DNA of 64,000 bases from an uncultured Desulfovibrio sp. (GTDB lineage: Bacteria > Desulfobacterota > Desulfovibrionia > Desulfovibrionales > Desulfovibrionaceae), in assembly GCA_934546745.1 (NCBI GenBank), contig CAKTDV010000001.1, forward strand, positions 62,001 through 126,000, in the 5' to 3' direction. The notes beneath the pieces are model-generated. The model was not told the origin of the DNA and did no database searches. It saw nothing but the letters and a program-made list of their open reading frames with translations. A program made the translations under genes and the position numbers. Of the stretch, positions 43,574 through 52,067 are shown piece by piece. Within the stretch, counting starts at the first letter, position 1. Every line of letters begins with the position of its first letter.

Positions 43574-43791
43574 CAGGGATACCTCGTTGTTACATGGCCG
43601 CCGTCCGCCCACCTTCCCGCGGAACTCCCGCCATTTTGCCGACTATGCCCGTCATCCGGCGCAAGCGCAAGGGGGTGGAGGTACTTTGCCGGCTTGCCCT
43701 TGGGAAAGGGAAAGGCTATCGTGCATCCCAAGCGCGTACCGCCGCACGCCCCGCGGCCACAGTGCCGCAGCAAAAGACGAGGAGAACGCCC

Positions 43792-44460
43792 ATGCCTGAG
43801 ATCCAGCAGAATATCATCGACGATCTTGCCAATGTGACGACCGAGTCATGGCGCACCTTCCGCATCATGGCGGAAATGGTGGAAGCCATGGATACGCTCA
43901 ACAGTCTGAAAAATCCGTGCGTCTCCATCTTCGGTTCGGCGCGGACAGATCCGGGCGCGCAAGCCTATCAGGATGCCGAAAAAATGGCCCGTCAGCTGGT
44001 GGAGCGCGGCTACGGCGTCATCACCGGCGGCGGCCCGGGTATTATGGAGGCCGCCAACAAAGGGGCAAAGGAAGCCGGGGGCGTGTCTGTCGGGCTGCAC
44101 ATTTTTATCCCGCATGAGCAGGACTGCAATCCCTACCTGACGACGCGCTGTAATTTCCGCTACTTTTTCATACGTAAATTCATGTTCGTCAAATATTCCA
44201 TGGCCTATGTCGTCATGCCCGGCGGCATGGGCACCATCGACGAACTTTCCGAAGCCTTCGTGCTGGCGCAGACAGGACGAACCCGCCCTTTCCCCATCAT
44301 TCTCTATGACTCCACCTATTGGAGCGGTCTGATTGAATGGCTGCGCCGCACCATGACCGGCGAAGGCTATATCAGAGCCGAGGAGATCGACCGTCTGATC
44401 ACGGTCTGCGATACGCCGGAAGAGGTCGTAGGCACCCTGTGCAAACTGGTGATCCTGTAG
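43792..44460 (+). CDS. LOG-family Rossmann-fold protein (TIGR00730 type)
   Basis: A 222-residue cytoplasmic protein. SIFGSARTDPGAQAYQDAEKMARQL, GYGVITGGGPGIMEAANKGA and the signature VMPGGMGTIDELSEA (PGGxGTxxE) identify the LOG/lysine-decarboxylase-like family. Members cleave nucleotide 5'-monophosphates at the N-glycosidic bond, the best known being cytokinin riboside monophosphate hydrolases. The ATG at 43792 has GAGGAG upstream. The next gene, tadA, follows within 70 bases. Confidence 0.92.
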   Translation: MPEIQQNIIDDLANVTTESWRTFRIMAEMVEAMDTLNSLKNPCVSIFGSARTDPGAQAYQDAEKMARQLVERGYGVITGGGPGIMEAANKGAKEAGGVSVGLHIFIPHEQDCNPYLTTRCNFRYFFIRKFMFVKYSMAYVVMPGGMGTIDELSEAFVLAQTGRTRPFPIILYDSTYWSGLIEWLRRTMTGEGYIRAEEIDRLITVCDTPEEVVGTLCKLVIL

Positions 44461-44528
44461 ACGCGCGGGCCATTCCCTGCCTTGGCCCGCGTCCCGATCC
44501 GCCCATCGGCTGGACATGGGACGCGCTC

Positions 44529-44966
44529 ATGGCCTGCGCTCTGGAAGACGCCGCGCGGGCGGCGGATCAGCGCGAGGTTCCCGTGGGCGCGCTTGTCGTG
44601 CACACTGGCGGTCGGGTGCTGTCACGTACCCGCAACAGCCCGCTGGCACGCCATGATCCCACGGCTCACGCCGAGATTCTGGCGCTGCGCAAGGCGGGGG
44701 AAGCCCTCGGCAACTACCGCCTCAACAACTGCATTCTTGTCGTGACGCTGGAACCCTGCGCCATGTGCGCGGCCGCGCTCGTCCATGCGCGCGTCGACGG
44801 CGTGGTCTTCGGCGCGGCCGACGCCGTCTCCGGAGCCCTTCTCTCCTGCGACGACATCCTCAGCCGGCCTTACCTCAACCATCGTGTCTGGCATATGGGC
44901 GGCATTCGCGCCGAAGAGTGCGCGGCTCTGCTGCATGCCTTTTTCGCTGTACGGAGGACGCCCTGA
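44529..44966 (+). CDS. tadA: tRNA-specific adenosine deaminase
   Basis: TadA converts A34 of tRNA-Arg(ACG) to inosine. The 145-residue protein has REVPVGALVV, the zinc and catalytic motif HAEILAL (H-A-E), NNCILVVTLEPCAMCAAALVHAR (PCxxC) and GAADAVSGALLS. I choose ATG 44529, the only usual start near the conserved N-terminus, with a weak GGGA site. The stop overlaps the next ATG (TGATG). Confidence 0.95.
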   Translation: MACALEDAARAADQREVPVGALVVHTGGRVLSRTRNSPLARHDPTAHAEILALRKAGEALGNYRLNNCILVVTLEPCAMCAAALVHARVDGVVFGAADAVSGALLSCDDILSRPYLNHRVWHMGGIRAEECAALLHAFFAVRRTP

Positions 44967-46462
44967 TGCTGGAATGCACGGTTTTTCTCTGCGGCGCCGT
45001 CTGCATGGCCGTGGAAATGGTTGGAGCGCGCCTGCTCGCCCCCTATGTGGGCACGTCCTCCGTGGTCTGGACCGGCGTTATCGGCATGATGCTGGCCTTT
45101 CTGGCCTGCGGCGCCTGGCTTGGCGGCAAATGGGCCGACCGGCGTCTGGATCGCCGCACACTGGCGATCATTCTTGCCGCCGCTGGGCTGGGTTGCGCGC
45201 TGGCCGCCGCCGCGGGCGGCCCGCTTGCCGATAGTATCACGCGCCGGGTGGACAATCTGTACACGGCGGCCATCCTCTGTTCCGGCGCCATCTTTGCCGT
45301 GCCCGCCTTGTTCTTCGGCATGATCACGCCCTACGCCATCCGTCTCCGTCTGGCGGGTCTCAGCAACGCCGGCGCCGTCGTCGGACGCCTCTCCGCTCTT
45401 GCTACCGCCGGGAGCATCCTCGGCACCTTTCTCGGCGGCTTTGTGCTGATTTCCTATTTTCCCAGCCGCGCCATTCTCTGGAGCATGGCAGCCGTGCTCC
45501 TGCTGCTTTCCCTCATACATGCCCTCCGCCACGCCTGGCCGCGCGCGGCGGCGCTGCTCCTCTGCCTTTTCATGACAGCCGCATCCCTGCCCGACGCCAC
45601 GCGGGACGAATCTCCGCCGCCGCTGACGGAAAGCGCCTATAACAGTCTGCGCATCTGGCAGGAGACCACCGCGTCCGGGCATACGGTACGTCTGCTGGCA
45701 ACGGATCCCGGCCATGTGCAATCCCTCATGGATCTGGACGATCCCGCAGATCTCCGCGCCGCCTACACGCGCTACTACCGCCTCGGCCCACTTCTGGCGC
45801 CGCGGGCGCGCGCTATTCTCATGCTCGGCGGCGGCGGGTATTCCGTGCCCAAATGGCTGCTGGCCGGTCGCAGCGGTCTGCCCGATGATTTTCACCTGAC
45901 CGTGGTGGAACTTGATCCGGCCATGACGGCGCTGGCCCGGCGCTGGTTCGCCCTGCCCGATGATCCGCGCCTGCGCATCGTCCACGAAGATGCCCGCACC
46001 TTTCTTCGCCGCAATGCGCGGCAGTACGATCTCGTCTTTATGGACGTCTTTACCTCCTGTTATTCCATCCCCTTTCATATGGGAACGGTGGAGGCGGCGC
46101 GGGAGCTGCGGCGGGCCACCGGCGATGGCGGCCTGCTGGTAATGAACGTCATTTCACCGGCCTTCGGTCCCCGTGCCCGTCTGCTGCAAAGCATCCGCGG
46201 CGCTTTGGCCTCCGCTTTCGAAGAGGTGCGGGTCTATTGCGTGAGCGCCCCCGGACACCCATCGCTCCTGCAAAACGTCATGCTGCTGGCCCTGCCCCAC
46301 AAGCGCCCGCAACCAGATCCGGACACCTTCGCCGACGCTGAACTTGCCGCCATGCTGCAATCCCGCTGCCTCACCTGTGAAGCTGGCGACACGACTCCGC
46401 CCCTGCGCGACGGCTTCGCTCCCGTAGAGTACTATACGCTCATGCTGACAGACCGGGACTGA
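44966..46462 (+). CDS. membrane-fused spermidine-synthase-like protein
   Basis: A 498-residue protein. The first 210 residues form about seven membrane helices, starting MLECTVFLCGAVCMAVEMVGARLLAPYVGTSSVVWTG, a pattern common in fused polyamine-synthase-like proteins. The C-terminal half is a soluble methyltransferase-fold domain with ILMLGGGGYSVPKWLL and VVELDPAMTALARRWF, EDARTFLRR and YDLVFMDVF as in spermidine synthases. Whether it is an aminopropyltransferase is uncertain because the residues binding the amine cannot be aligned by eye. ATG 44966 has ACGGAGG upstream and overlaps tadA. Confidence 0.82.
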   Translation: MLECTVFLCGAVCMAVEMVGARLLAPYVGTSSVVWTGVIGMMLAFLACGAWLGGKWADRRLDRRTLAIILAAAGLGCALAAAAGGPLADSITRRVDNLYTAAILCSGAIFAVPALFFGMITPYAIRLRLAGLSNAGAVVGRLSALATAGSILGTFLGGFVLISYFPSRAILWSMAAVLLLLSLIHALRHAWPRAAALLLCLFMTAASLPDATRDESPPPLTESAYNSLRIWQETTASGHTVRLLATDPGHVQSLMDLDDPADLRAAYTRYYRLGPLLAPRARAILMLGGGGYSVPKWLLAGRSGLPDDFHLTVVELDPAMTALARRWFALPDDPRLRIVHEDARTFLRRNARQYDLVFMDVFTSCYSIPFHMGTVEAARELRRATGDGGLLVMNVISPAFGPRARLLQSIRGALASAFEEVRVYCVSAPGHPSLLQNVMLLALPHKRPQPDPDTFADAELAAMLQSRCLTCEAGDTTPPLRDGFAPVEYYTLMLTDRD

Positions 46463-46584
46463 ACAAAAAAAAGGAGAATCCCCCGCCAACCACAACCGAC
46501 AGGGCGCACAGCCTCCTCTCACAAAAGCCTGGTTGCTTTGGAAAAGGAACCCATACGCCCCGCGGGTATGCGCGCCTGAGCCGC

Positions 46585-47712
46585 TTACGCCAAATTACCG
46601 GAATTGCCGCCGCCTCCCAGCATGTTGAGGGCCAGGACTTCCTCTTTTTTGAAGCGATTACCCACGGCGGCGCGTACGCCATCATCAGAAGAACCGAACT
46701 GTCCGGCGCGAAGGGCGTACAGATTGCGGATCAATCGCCTTTCATAGCCTCCGTCCGTAGTGCCGCTCATCTCGTCCGCCCTGCCGAAAAGGCGGGCCGC
46801 CCCTGTGGGGCCGTGTTGTACGGCCGTACTCCAGATGACTTCACGCATGGCTTTGGAAAGACGATCAACGTCAAGGCGTGTCTTTTCGCCGATACTTTCC
46901 AGAGCGGGCTTGTAGTGGCTCTCAAGAATGAAGTTTTCCTGAAGTGAGGCAAAGCGATCCGGCTGCTCGGCGGCGATGGAGCGCCATTCCTCAGGCATGG
47001 CGCCCTTGCGGCTGCCGGTATTGGCCGGACCGGAAGAGCGGAGACGCTCCGCAATATCCGGCGCTTCCTCGTCAAGGAAATTCAGAAACGCCGTCATGCT
47101 GCCGACGCGCGAAGCAATCTGATACTTGCCATAGGAGGTGCCGCCGGTACGGTCATAGCCGATGGCGGCAATCCCGTCGCTGCCGGACTCAAACTGTGCC
47201 GAAAGGCCGCCGATTTCCTCGCCTCCGTCCTTGCCGCGCCGGCGGGCGGTACGCGTCTGATGCCGCGCGCCATCCGCCACCGTTCGCGTACGGATATAGT
47301 CGCAGCGCTGCAACTCCCGGACAGTGCGGATCCCGTTCTCCGGCATGGAAATCTCATTCATGGCGGCCATATTCCGCAACTGCCGTGCCGCATTCATGCC
47401 GCCAGCCAGCGCCAGCGGAGATGTGCCCTCGGGAGTCATGCTGCCGGCAAGCCGCTCCAGGGCATTGGTACGGCGCATATCCGCCTGAGCCTTACTGTAG
47501 ACATGGGCGCGCGCCACATCACTGGGATTACGCCCGGCCAGCATAAGGCGGGAGCCGTCCACTGACGCCTCCTGTACGCCTTTTTCCCTGGCTGTGGCCA
47601 TGATATTGGCGAACGTTGTCATGCCGCTTTGGCGGCCCTGTCCTCTGGCGGCGGCGGGCAGGCTTTTCTTATCGTCCGCTGAAGCGGATACCGTAAAAAG
47701 AGAATGATTCAT
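46585..47712 (-). CDS. muramidase/lysozyme-fold-like protein
   Basis: A 375-residue protein starting at ATG 47712 behind GGAGGAGG. Residues about 165-330 carry a lysozyme-like block: GGLSAQFESGSDGIAAIGYDRTGGTSYGKYQIA, SMTAFLNFLDEEAPDIAERL, FILESHYKPAL and VIWSTAVQHGPTGAARLF. The Glu in FESG and the YGKYQIA motif look like a peptidoglycan-cleaving active site similar to VgrG-linked and phage-type muramidases. There is no signal peptide, so it might be delivered by a secretion apparatus or be carried in another assembly. The N-terminal 160 residues are polar and unassigned. Neighbours give no functional clue; a candidate sigma-54 promoter precedes it. Confidence 0.6.
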   Translation of the reverse strand: MNHSLFTVSASADDKKSLPAAARGQGRQSGMTTFANIMATAREKGVQEASVDGSRLMLAGRNPSDVARAHVYSKAQADMRRTNALERLAGSMTPEGTSPLALAGGMNAARQLRNMAAMNEISMPENGIRTVRELQRCDYIRTRTVADGARHQTRTARRRGKDGGEEIGGLSAQFESGSDGIAAIGYDRTGGTSYGKYQIASRVGSMTAFLNFLDEEAPDIAERLRSSGPANTGSRKGAMPEEWRSIAAEQPDRFASLQENFILESHYKPALESIGEKTRLDVDRLSKAMREVIWSTAVQHGPTGAARLFGRADEMSGTTDGGYERRLIRNLYALRAGQFGSSDDGVRAAVGNRFKKEEVLALNMLGGGGNSGNLA

Positions 47713-47840
47713 GACGCCTCCTCCGTCGCTTGCAACAAATGTCCTGCGACGGAAATGTCATCTCCGTGACGACATGCGCCGTCCGGGTCGTGGATATATC
47801 AATGGCGGAACGCGGAGCATTCTTTCCTCGACCCTGCAAA

Positions 47841-47854
47841 GCAAAAAGCATACC
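47841..47854 (-). promoter_or_regulatory. candidate sigma-54 promoter upstream of the muramidase-like gene
   Basis: On the minus strand GG (47853-47854) and GC (47841-47842) are spaced by ten bases, with TTTTTGCT fitting the -12 element well and AGGTATG fitting the -24 element moderately. The leader would be about 115 bases. Weak evidence by itself; a sigma-54 activator is encoded at 8422-9564. Confidence 0.35.
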
Positions 47855-47933
47855 TTTCTTAGAACATACTGATATTTATGTATTTTTATAGAGATGAAAA
47901 TGAAGTTTCTTTTTTTGTCGTTTTTTTGACATT

Positions 47934-47956
47934 GCGGGAAAGCGCTTCTTTCCCGC
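47934..47956. other. 9-bp hairpin downstream of the TraR-like gene
   Basis: Perfect arms 47934-47942 and 47948-47956 with a five-base loop. On the plus strand a T-run precedes rather than follows it, so it would not act as a standard intrinsic terminator for the leftward TraR-like gene. Confidence 0.4.
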
Positions 47957-47977
47957 TGCCAGTACGCCAAGAAATGG

Positions 47978-48199
47978 CTAGGCCCGGCCGCTCTCGCGCT
48001 CTTCCTGGCAGGCCCGGCACAGACCGACGCCAGGCAGCGCATCAAGACGCTTCTGCGGAATGGGATCACCACATTCACGGCAGCAGGCGACGCCGTCAAT
48101 CCACTCTGGCCCTTCCTGATCCATAGCGGCGCGGGCGCGCAGCAGGGCCGATTCCCTGTCCAGCCGTTCCAGTTCCGTCGCCTGATCAAAGACATCCAT
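47978..48199 (-). CDS. DksA/TraR-type zinc-finger protein
   Basis: A 73-residue protein with one C4 zinc finger (CREC, 17 residues, CRAC) of the DksA/TraR class, preceded by a short helical stretch. It lacks the long coiled coil of DksA, as in TraR and YbiI. Such proteins bind the RNA polymerase secondary channel or have unknown roles; TraR itself is plasmid-borne and small versions occur on phages. No phage genes are adjacent. ATG 48199 follows AAGGAGAAAGCT. It lies 141 bases downstream of argJ, beyond a terminator. Confidence 0.88.
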   Translation of the reverse strand: MDVFDQATELERLDRESALLRARAAMDQEGPEWIDGVACCRECGDPIPQKRLDALPGVGLCRACQEERESGRA

Positions 48200-48222
48200 A
48201 GCTTTCTCCTTGGCAAAACAAG

Positions 48223-48247
48223 CGGCAATCCCGAAAGGGGATTGCCG
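48223..48247 (-). terminator. argJ terminator
   Basis: Perfect 10-bp arms (48223-48232 and 48238-48247) with a GAAAG loop, followed on the minus strand by CTTGTTTTG. It lies about 95 bases after the argJ stop and before the TraR-like gene. Confidence 0.7.
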
Positions 48248-48340
48248 TTCCGAGTTCGTCCGAGGCGTGAAAACTACCCTAGTCGGGGAATCCTGTAAAC
48301 AGAAAAAACATTCTCCGGGCCGGGCGCGACACCGCCTGCT

Positions 48341-49525
48341 CTAGGATCGATAGTCCGAGTTCAGGGTCACATACGCATGACTGAGATCAGAGGCGAGCAA
48401 TGTATAAGAGCCCTGACCAATGCCCATGTCAATATGAATGTCCACGTCATTGCCCTGAAGCAGCTCATACAGGCGATCTTCAGCGTCGTCGTTGACAGGC
48501 TGCCCGTTGCGGAAGCGTTCGATACCGCACAGCGTCAGCACAAGAGCCTCCGGCCTGACAGTAGCGCCGCTGCGGCCCACGGCAGCCACGATGCGGCCCC
48601 AGTTGGCATCCTTGCCATAAACAGCCGTCTTGACGAGCTGCGAGTGTCCGACGGCGCGGGCAACACGTTCCGCCTCGGCATCGGAGATCGCGCCTTCCAC
48701 TCGAATATGCATGACCCTGGTAGCGCCCTCGCCGTCCTTGACAAGCATATAGGCAAGCTGTCCAAGAACGTCGGTCAGAGCGACTTCCAGCGCCTCGGCA
48801 TCCGCTCCCGCCACCACCACGCCGGAAGCGCCGTTGGTCAACCCCAATACGGTATCGTTGGTGGAGGTATCGCCATCTACGGAAACACGGTTGAAGGTTA
48901 CGTTCACGGCGCGATCAAACATGGCCTGCCAGGTTGCGCCATCCACGGCGGCATCGCACAGCACCACGGAAAGCATGGTTGCCATATTGGGGCAGATCAT
49001 GCCCGCGCCCTTGGCCATACCCGCCAGGCGAACCGTCCCGCCGGAAAGCGCCACATCGCGCACAGCGTACTTGGGAAAGGCATCGGTCGTCATGAACGCG
49101 CGGGTAAAACCTTCGGCATCCCGCGTACCCAGATTGGCCTTGAGTTCGGGCATGGCCGCACGCCAGCGATCCATGCGGAGCTGCGCGCCGATAACGCCTG
49201 TGGACAGGGGCAGAACCTCCTCCGGGGAAATTCCCGCGATGGCAGCCACAAGGCGGCAGCTTTCCCGGCAGTTGGCCAGCCCCTCGTCGCCGGTACAGGC
49301 ATTGGCCTGCCCGGAATTGGCCACAATGGCCCGGGCAACGCCACGTTCACGCACGGCCTCGCGGCATACCTGTACGGGCGCGGCGGAAAAGACATTGGTC
49401 GTAAAAAGCGCCGCAACCTGCGCCGGGCGATCTGAAACAATCAGCCCCAGATCATACCGGTCAGCCGCCTTGAATCCGGCCTGTGCGGAACTGGCCTTGT
49501 ATCCCTTGGGTAAATCCTTTTCCAT
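48341..49525 (-). CDS. argJ: bifunctional glutamate N-acetyltransferase/amino-acid acetyltransferase
   Basis: ArgJ moves acetyl from N-acetylornithine to glutamate and may also use acetyl-CoA, closing the arginine pathway cycle. The 394-residue proenzyme self-cleaves at the KGxGMIxPxMATML motif, here MAKGAGMICPNMATMLS, where Thr is the nucleophile. NSGQANACTGDEG, STGVIGAQLRMDR and SSDLSHAYVTLNSDYRS (C-terminal) are conserved. I start at ATG 49525 (MEKDLPKGYKA); the GGAG site is close (two bases) with GAGG further up, so the start is moderately certain. Upstream lies a hairpin-rich spacer. Confidence 0.95.
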   Translation of the reverse strand: MEKDLPKGYKASSAQAGFKAADRYDLGLIVSDRPAQVAALFTTNVFSAAPVQVCREAVRERGVARAIVANSGQANACTGDEGLANCRESCRLVAAIAGISPEEVLPLSTGVIGAQLRMDRWRAAMPELKANLGTRDAEGFTRAFMTTDAFPKYAVRDVALSGGTVRLAGMAKGAGMICPNMATMLSVVLCDAAVDGATWQAMFDRAVNVTFNRVSVDGDTSTNDTVLGLTNGASGVVVAGADAEALEVALTDVLGQLAYMLVKDGEGATRVMHIRVEGAISDAEAERVARAVGHSQLVKTAVYGKDANWGRIVAAVGRSGATVRPEALVLTLCGIERFRNGQPVNDDAEDRLYELLQGNDVDIHIDMGIGQGSYTLLASDLSHAYVTLNSDYRS

Positions 49526-49567
49526 TGCTCCGAAAACCTCATCCTGCGGTATCGCTGTTTTTTTAAG

Positions 49568-49606
49568 GCCAGAGCTGTTCCACGTTGAGAACGAGAGCGC
49601 TCTGGC
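49568..49606 (-). promoter_or_regulatory. stem-loop in the argJ leader
   Basis: Perfect 8-bp outer arms (49568-49575 and 49599-49606) enclose an inner GTTC/GAAC pairing (49577-49580 with 49589-49592). It lies 43-81 bases upstream of the argJ ATG and may influence argJ expression. Followed on the minus strand by CTTAAAAAAA rather than a T-run, so it is not a simple terminator. Confidence 0.45.
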
Positions 49607-49622
49607 GGACACCCTCGCCTGG

Positions 49623-49655
49623 GCACTGTGGAAAAAGCATGTTTTTCCACAGTGC
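49623..49655. repeat. 14-bp perfect inverted repeat
   Basis: Arms 49623-49636 and 49642-49655 are perfectly complementary with a five-base loop. The inner part of the stem is A/T only, so the T-run sits inside the stem. Function unknown. Confidence 0.55.
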
Positions 49656-49737
49656 GCGGGCAGCGTCGCTTGTGAAATTGAAAAAACTCAAACCCAACAT
49701 GCTCTGGAGAGCGAAACGCCTCTTCACCTGAAAAGGA

Positions 49738-49767
49738 ACAGGGACATTGCCGCGGCAATGTCCCTGT
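49738..49767 (-). terminator. 30-base perfect palindrome downstream of fusA
   Basis: A gapless palindrome centred between 49752 and 49753, followed on the minus strand by TTCCTTTTC and on the plus strand by CAAAAAG. It probably folds into a hairpin that ends the str transcript, though the lack of a loop is unusual and a palindromic protein site is possible. Confidence 0.5.
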
Positions 49768-49839
49768 CAAAAAGATGAAACTCTGTCAACGACCTGACAG
49801 CCTGGGCAACGCCGCTTCTCACTCCCTTCTCTCCCAAGC

Positions 49840-49855
49840 CCCAACGTGCGTTGGG
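49840..49855 (-). terminator. 7-bp stem 46 bases after fusA
   Basis: CCCAACG/CGTTGGG arms with a two-base loop, about 46 bases after the fusA stop. No T-run follows; it may be part of the str terminator region. Confidence 0.3.
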
Positions 49856-49900
49856 AAAGGTACACAGGCGTAGCGGACGCTTTTCAGGCGGTAGCGCAGC

Positions 49901-51979
49901 CTAGCTCTTGCTCTTCTGAATTTCGTCGGCAATGGCCTGCGGCACGCGTTCGTAATGATCGAACTGCATGGTGAAGGTCGCGCGCCCCTGGGTACGGGAG
50001 CGAAGGTCGGTAGCGTAGCCGAACATGGAGGCCAGAGGCACCTGCGCGCGGACGCTCTGCGCGCCGCCCGCGCGGGCTTCCATGCTCTGGACACGACCGC
50101 GGCGGCCGTTGAGGTCGCCCATGACATCGCCAAGATACTCTTCGGGAGTCACGACTTCCACATCCATGATGGGTTCAAGCAGTACGGGGGCCGCTTGACG
50201 CATGGCTTCCTTGATGGCCATGGAACCGGCCACATAGAAGGCCTGTTCGGAGGAGTCCACTTCATGGTAGGAACCGAACACCAGATTGACCTTGATGTCC
50301 ACGCAGGGGAAACCGGCCATGACGCCGGATTTCATGGCGTCCTGAATACCCTTGTCCACAGCGGGAATGTATTCCTTGGGAATGACGCCGCCGGTGATGG
50401 AGTTGACGAATTCGTACCCCTTGCCCGGATTCGGTTCCACCTCGATGACCACATGACCGTACTGCCCGCGACCGCCGGACTGCTTGGCGTGCTTCATGTC
50501 CACCTTGGCGGTCTTGGAAATGGTTTCGCGGTAGGCGACCTGGGGCTTGCCCACATTGGCATTCACATTGAATTCGCGGGTAAGACGGTCCACGATGATT
50601 TCCAGATGCAGCTCGCCCATGCCCGCAATAAGGGTCTGATTGGTTTCCTCGTCACCCTTGACGCGGAAGGAGGGGTCTTCCTTGGCGAGCTTGTTGAGGG
50701 CGGCTGACAGGGCGTCGCGGTCGGCCTTGGTCTTGGGTTCAATGGCCACTTCGATCACAGGCTCGGGGATGTTGAGCGATTCAAGGATGACTTCGCGCTT
50801 TTCATCACAGAGAGTGTCGCCGGTGGAGGCATTCTTGAGACCCACGAGGGCCACAATGTCGCCCGCGCCGGCCCATTTGATGTCCTCACGCTTGTTGGCG
50901 TGCATCTTCAGAATACGGCCAATGCGCTCCTTCTTGCCGGTGTTGGCATTATAGACGCTGGTCCCAGACTCAAGGCATCCTGAATAGATACGGAAAAAGG
51001 AAAGATGGCCGATAAAGGGGTCGGAGAACAGCTTGAACACAAGCCCGGCCAGAGGTTCCTTGTCATCACACGGACATTCGATGAGCTTTTCCTCATCGCG
51101 GGGATCATGCCCCTGCATGGGCGGAATATCCACAGGGGAAGGCAAATAATCCACCACGGCGTCCAACAGAGGCTGCACGCCCATGTTACGGAAGGCGGAT
51201 CCGCAGAGGACAGGCACGATATTGCGGGCAACGGTAGCCTTGCGGATGCAGGAAATGATTTCCTCCTCGGTCAGGCTCTCGCCGCTCAGGTACTTGTCAA
51301 GCAGGGCCTCGTCCTCTTCCGCCACAGCTTCCATGAGTTCGTGGCGTTTTTCATCGTAGAGGGCCCGCATATCGGCAGGCACGTCTTCCACGGAGAATTC
51401 GGCCCCCTTGGTGCTCTTGTCAAAGCGGATGGCATGGCCGCGCACGAGATCCACGACGCCCTCAAACTTGTCTTCAGCGCCGATGGGCAACTGCAGGGGC
51501 ACGGCTTTTGCGCCCAGGCGATCATGAATCATGCCGACGCAGCGGAAAAAGTTGGCGCCGATGCGATCCATCTTGTTCACGAAGCAGATGCGGGGCACAT
51601 GGTAGCGGTCGGCCTGACGCCACACGGTTTCGGACTGGGGCTCCACGCCGGCCACAGCGTCAAACACGCACACGGCGCCGTCGAGCACGCGCAGCGAGCG
51701 CTCCACTTCAATGGTGAAGTCCACGTGACCGGGAGTATCGATGATATTGATGCGGCAGTCCTTCCAGAAGCAGGTCGTCGCGGCGGAAGTAATGGTGATG
51801 CCGCGCTCCTGTTCCTGCTCCATCCAGTCCATGGTGGATTCGCCGTCGTGGGTTTCGCCAATCTTATGGGAGACGCCGGTATAGAAAAGAATGCGTTCTG
51901 TGGTCGTGGTCTTGCCGGCGTCAATGTGAGCCATGATGCCAATATTGCGCTGTTTGTCTACTGCAACGGTGCGGGACAC
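49901..51979 (-). CDS. fusA: elongation factor G
   Basis: GTPase that drives ribosome translocation and, with RRF, ribosome recycling. The 692-residue protein has G1 AHIDAGKTTTTERI, the switch region GITITSAATTCFW, G3 DTPGHVDF, G4 NKMDRIGANF and the domain II-V sequence through GYATDLRSRTQGRATFTM. It starts at GTG 51979 behind GGAGGAATAGCCC. Third gene of the str operon; tuf, which often follows, is not present within the following 2 kb. Confidence 0.98.
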   Translation of the reverse strand: MSRTVAVDKQRNIGIMAHIDAGKTTTTERILFYTGVSHKIGETHDGESTMDWMEQEQERGITITSAATTCFWKDCRINIIDTPGHVDFTIEVERSLRVLDGAVCVFDAVAGVEPQSETVWRQADRYHVPRICFVNKMDRIGANFFRCVGMIHDRLGAKAVPLQLPIGAEDKFEGVVDLVRGHAIRFDKSTKGAEFSVEDVPADMRALYDEKRHELMEAVAEEDEALLDKYLSGESLTEEEIISCIRKATVARNIVPVLCGSAFRNMGVQPLLDAVVDYLPSPVDIPPMQGHDPRDEEKLIECPCDDKEPLAGLVFKLFSDPFIGHLSFFRIYSGCLESGTSVYNANTGKKERIGRILKMHANKREDIKWAGAGDIVALVGLKNASTGDTLCDEKREVILESLNIPEPVIEVAIEPKTKADRDALSAALNKLAKEDPSFRVKGDEETNQTLIAGMGELHLEIIVDRLTREFNVNANVGKPQVAYRETISKTAKVDMKHAKQSGGRGQYGHVVIEVEPNPGKGYEFVNSITGGVIPKEYIPAVDKGIQDAMKSGVMAGFPCVDIKVNLVFGSYHEVDSSEQAFYVAGSMAIKEAMRQAAPVLLEPIMDVEVVTPEEYLGDVMGDLNGRRGRVQSMEARAGGAQSVRAQVPLASMFGYATDLRSRTQGRATFTMQFDHYERVPQAIADEIQKSKS

Positions 51980-52067
51980 GGGCTATTCCTCCAATCGGAA
52001 GTGAGGGGGCGGGGCGAACGGACGCCGCGCCCTTGCGGGCGCGGCCATTCCGCAGGAAAGGGCGGTG

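Larger units (their letters stand above)
49526..49900. other. fusA-argJ intergenic region with four hairpins (375 bases)
   Basis: No gene is supported here and no tuf follows fusA. Four inverted repeats are packed into the region: 49568-49606, 49623-49655, 49738-49767 and 49840-49855 (listed separately). The stretch about 49670-49700 resembles the hairpin region at 14603-14640 at low similarity. Confidence 0.7.

Noticed and set aside
47978..48199. The TraR-like zinc finger gene as a sign of a plasmid or phage remnant.
   Set aside because: Neighbouring genes are chromosomal housekeeping genes and small DksA-type fingers are common on chromosomes.
49526..49900. A possible tuf gene or further str operon gene after fusA.
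   Set aside because: The region contains only hairpins and then argJ; no EF-Tu motifs occur in any frame nearby.
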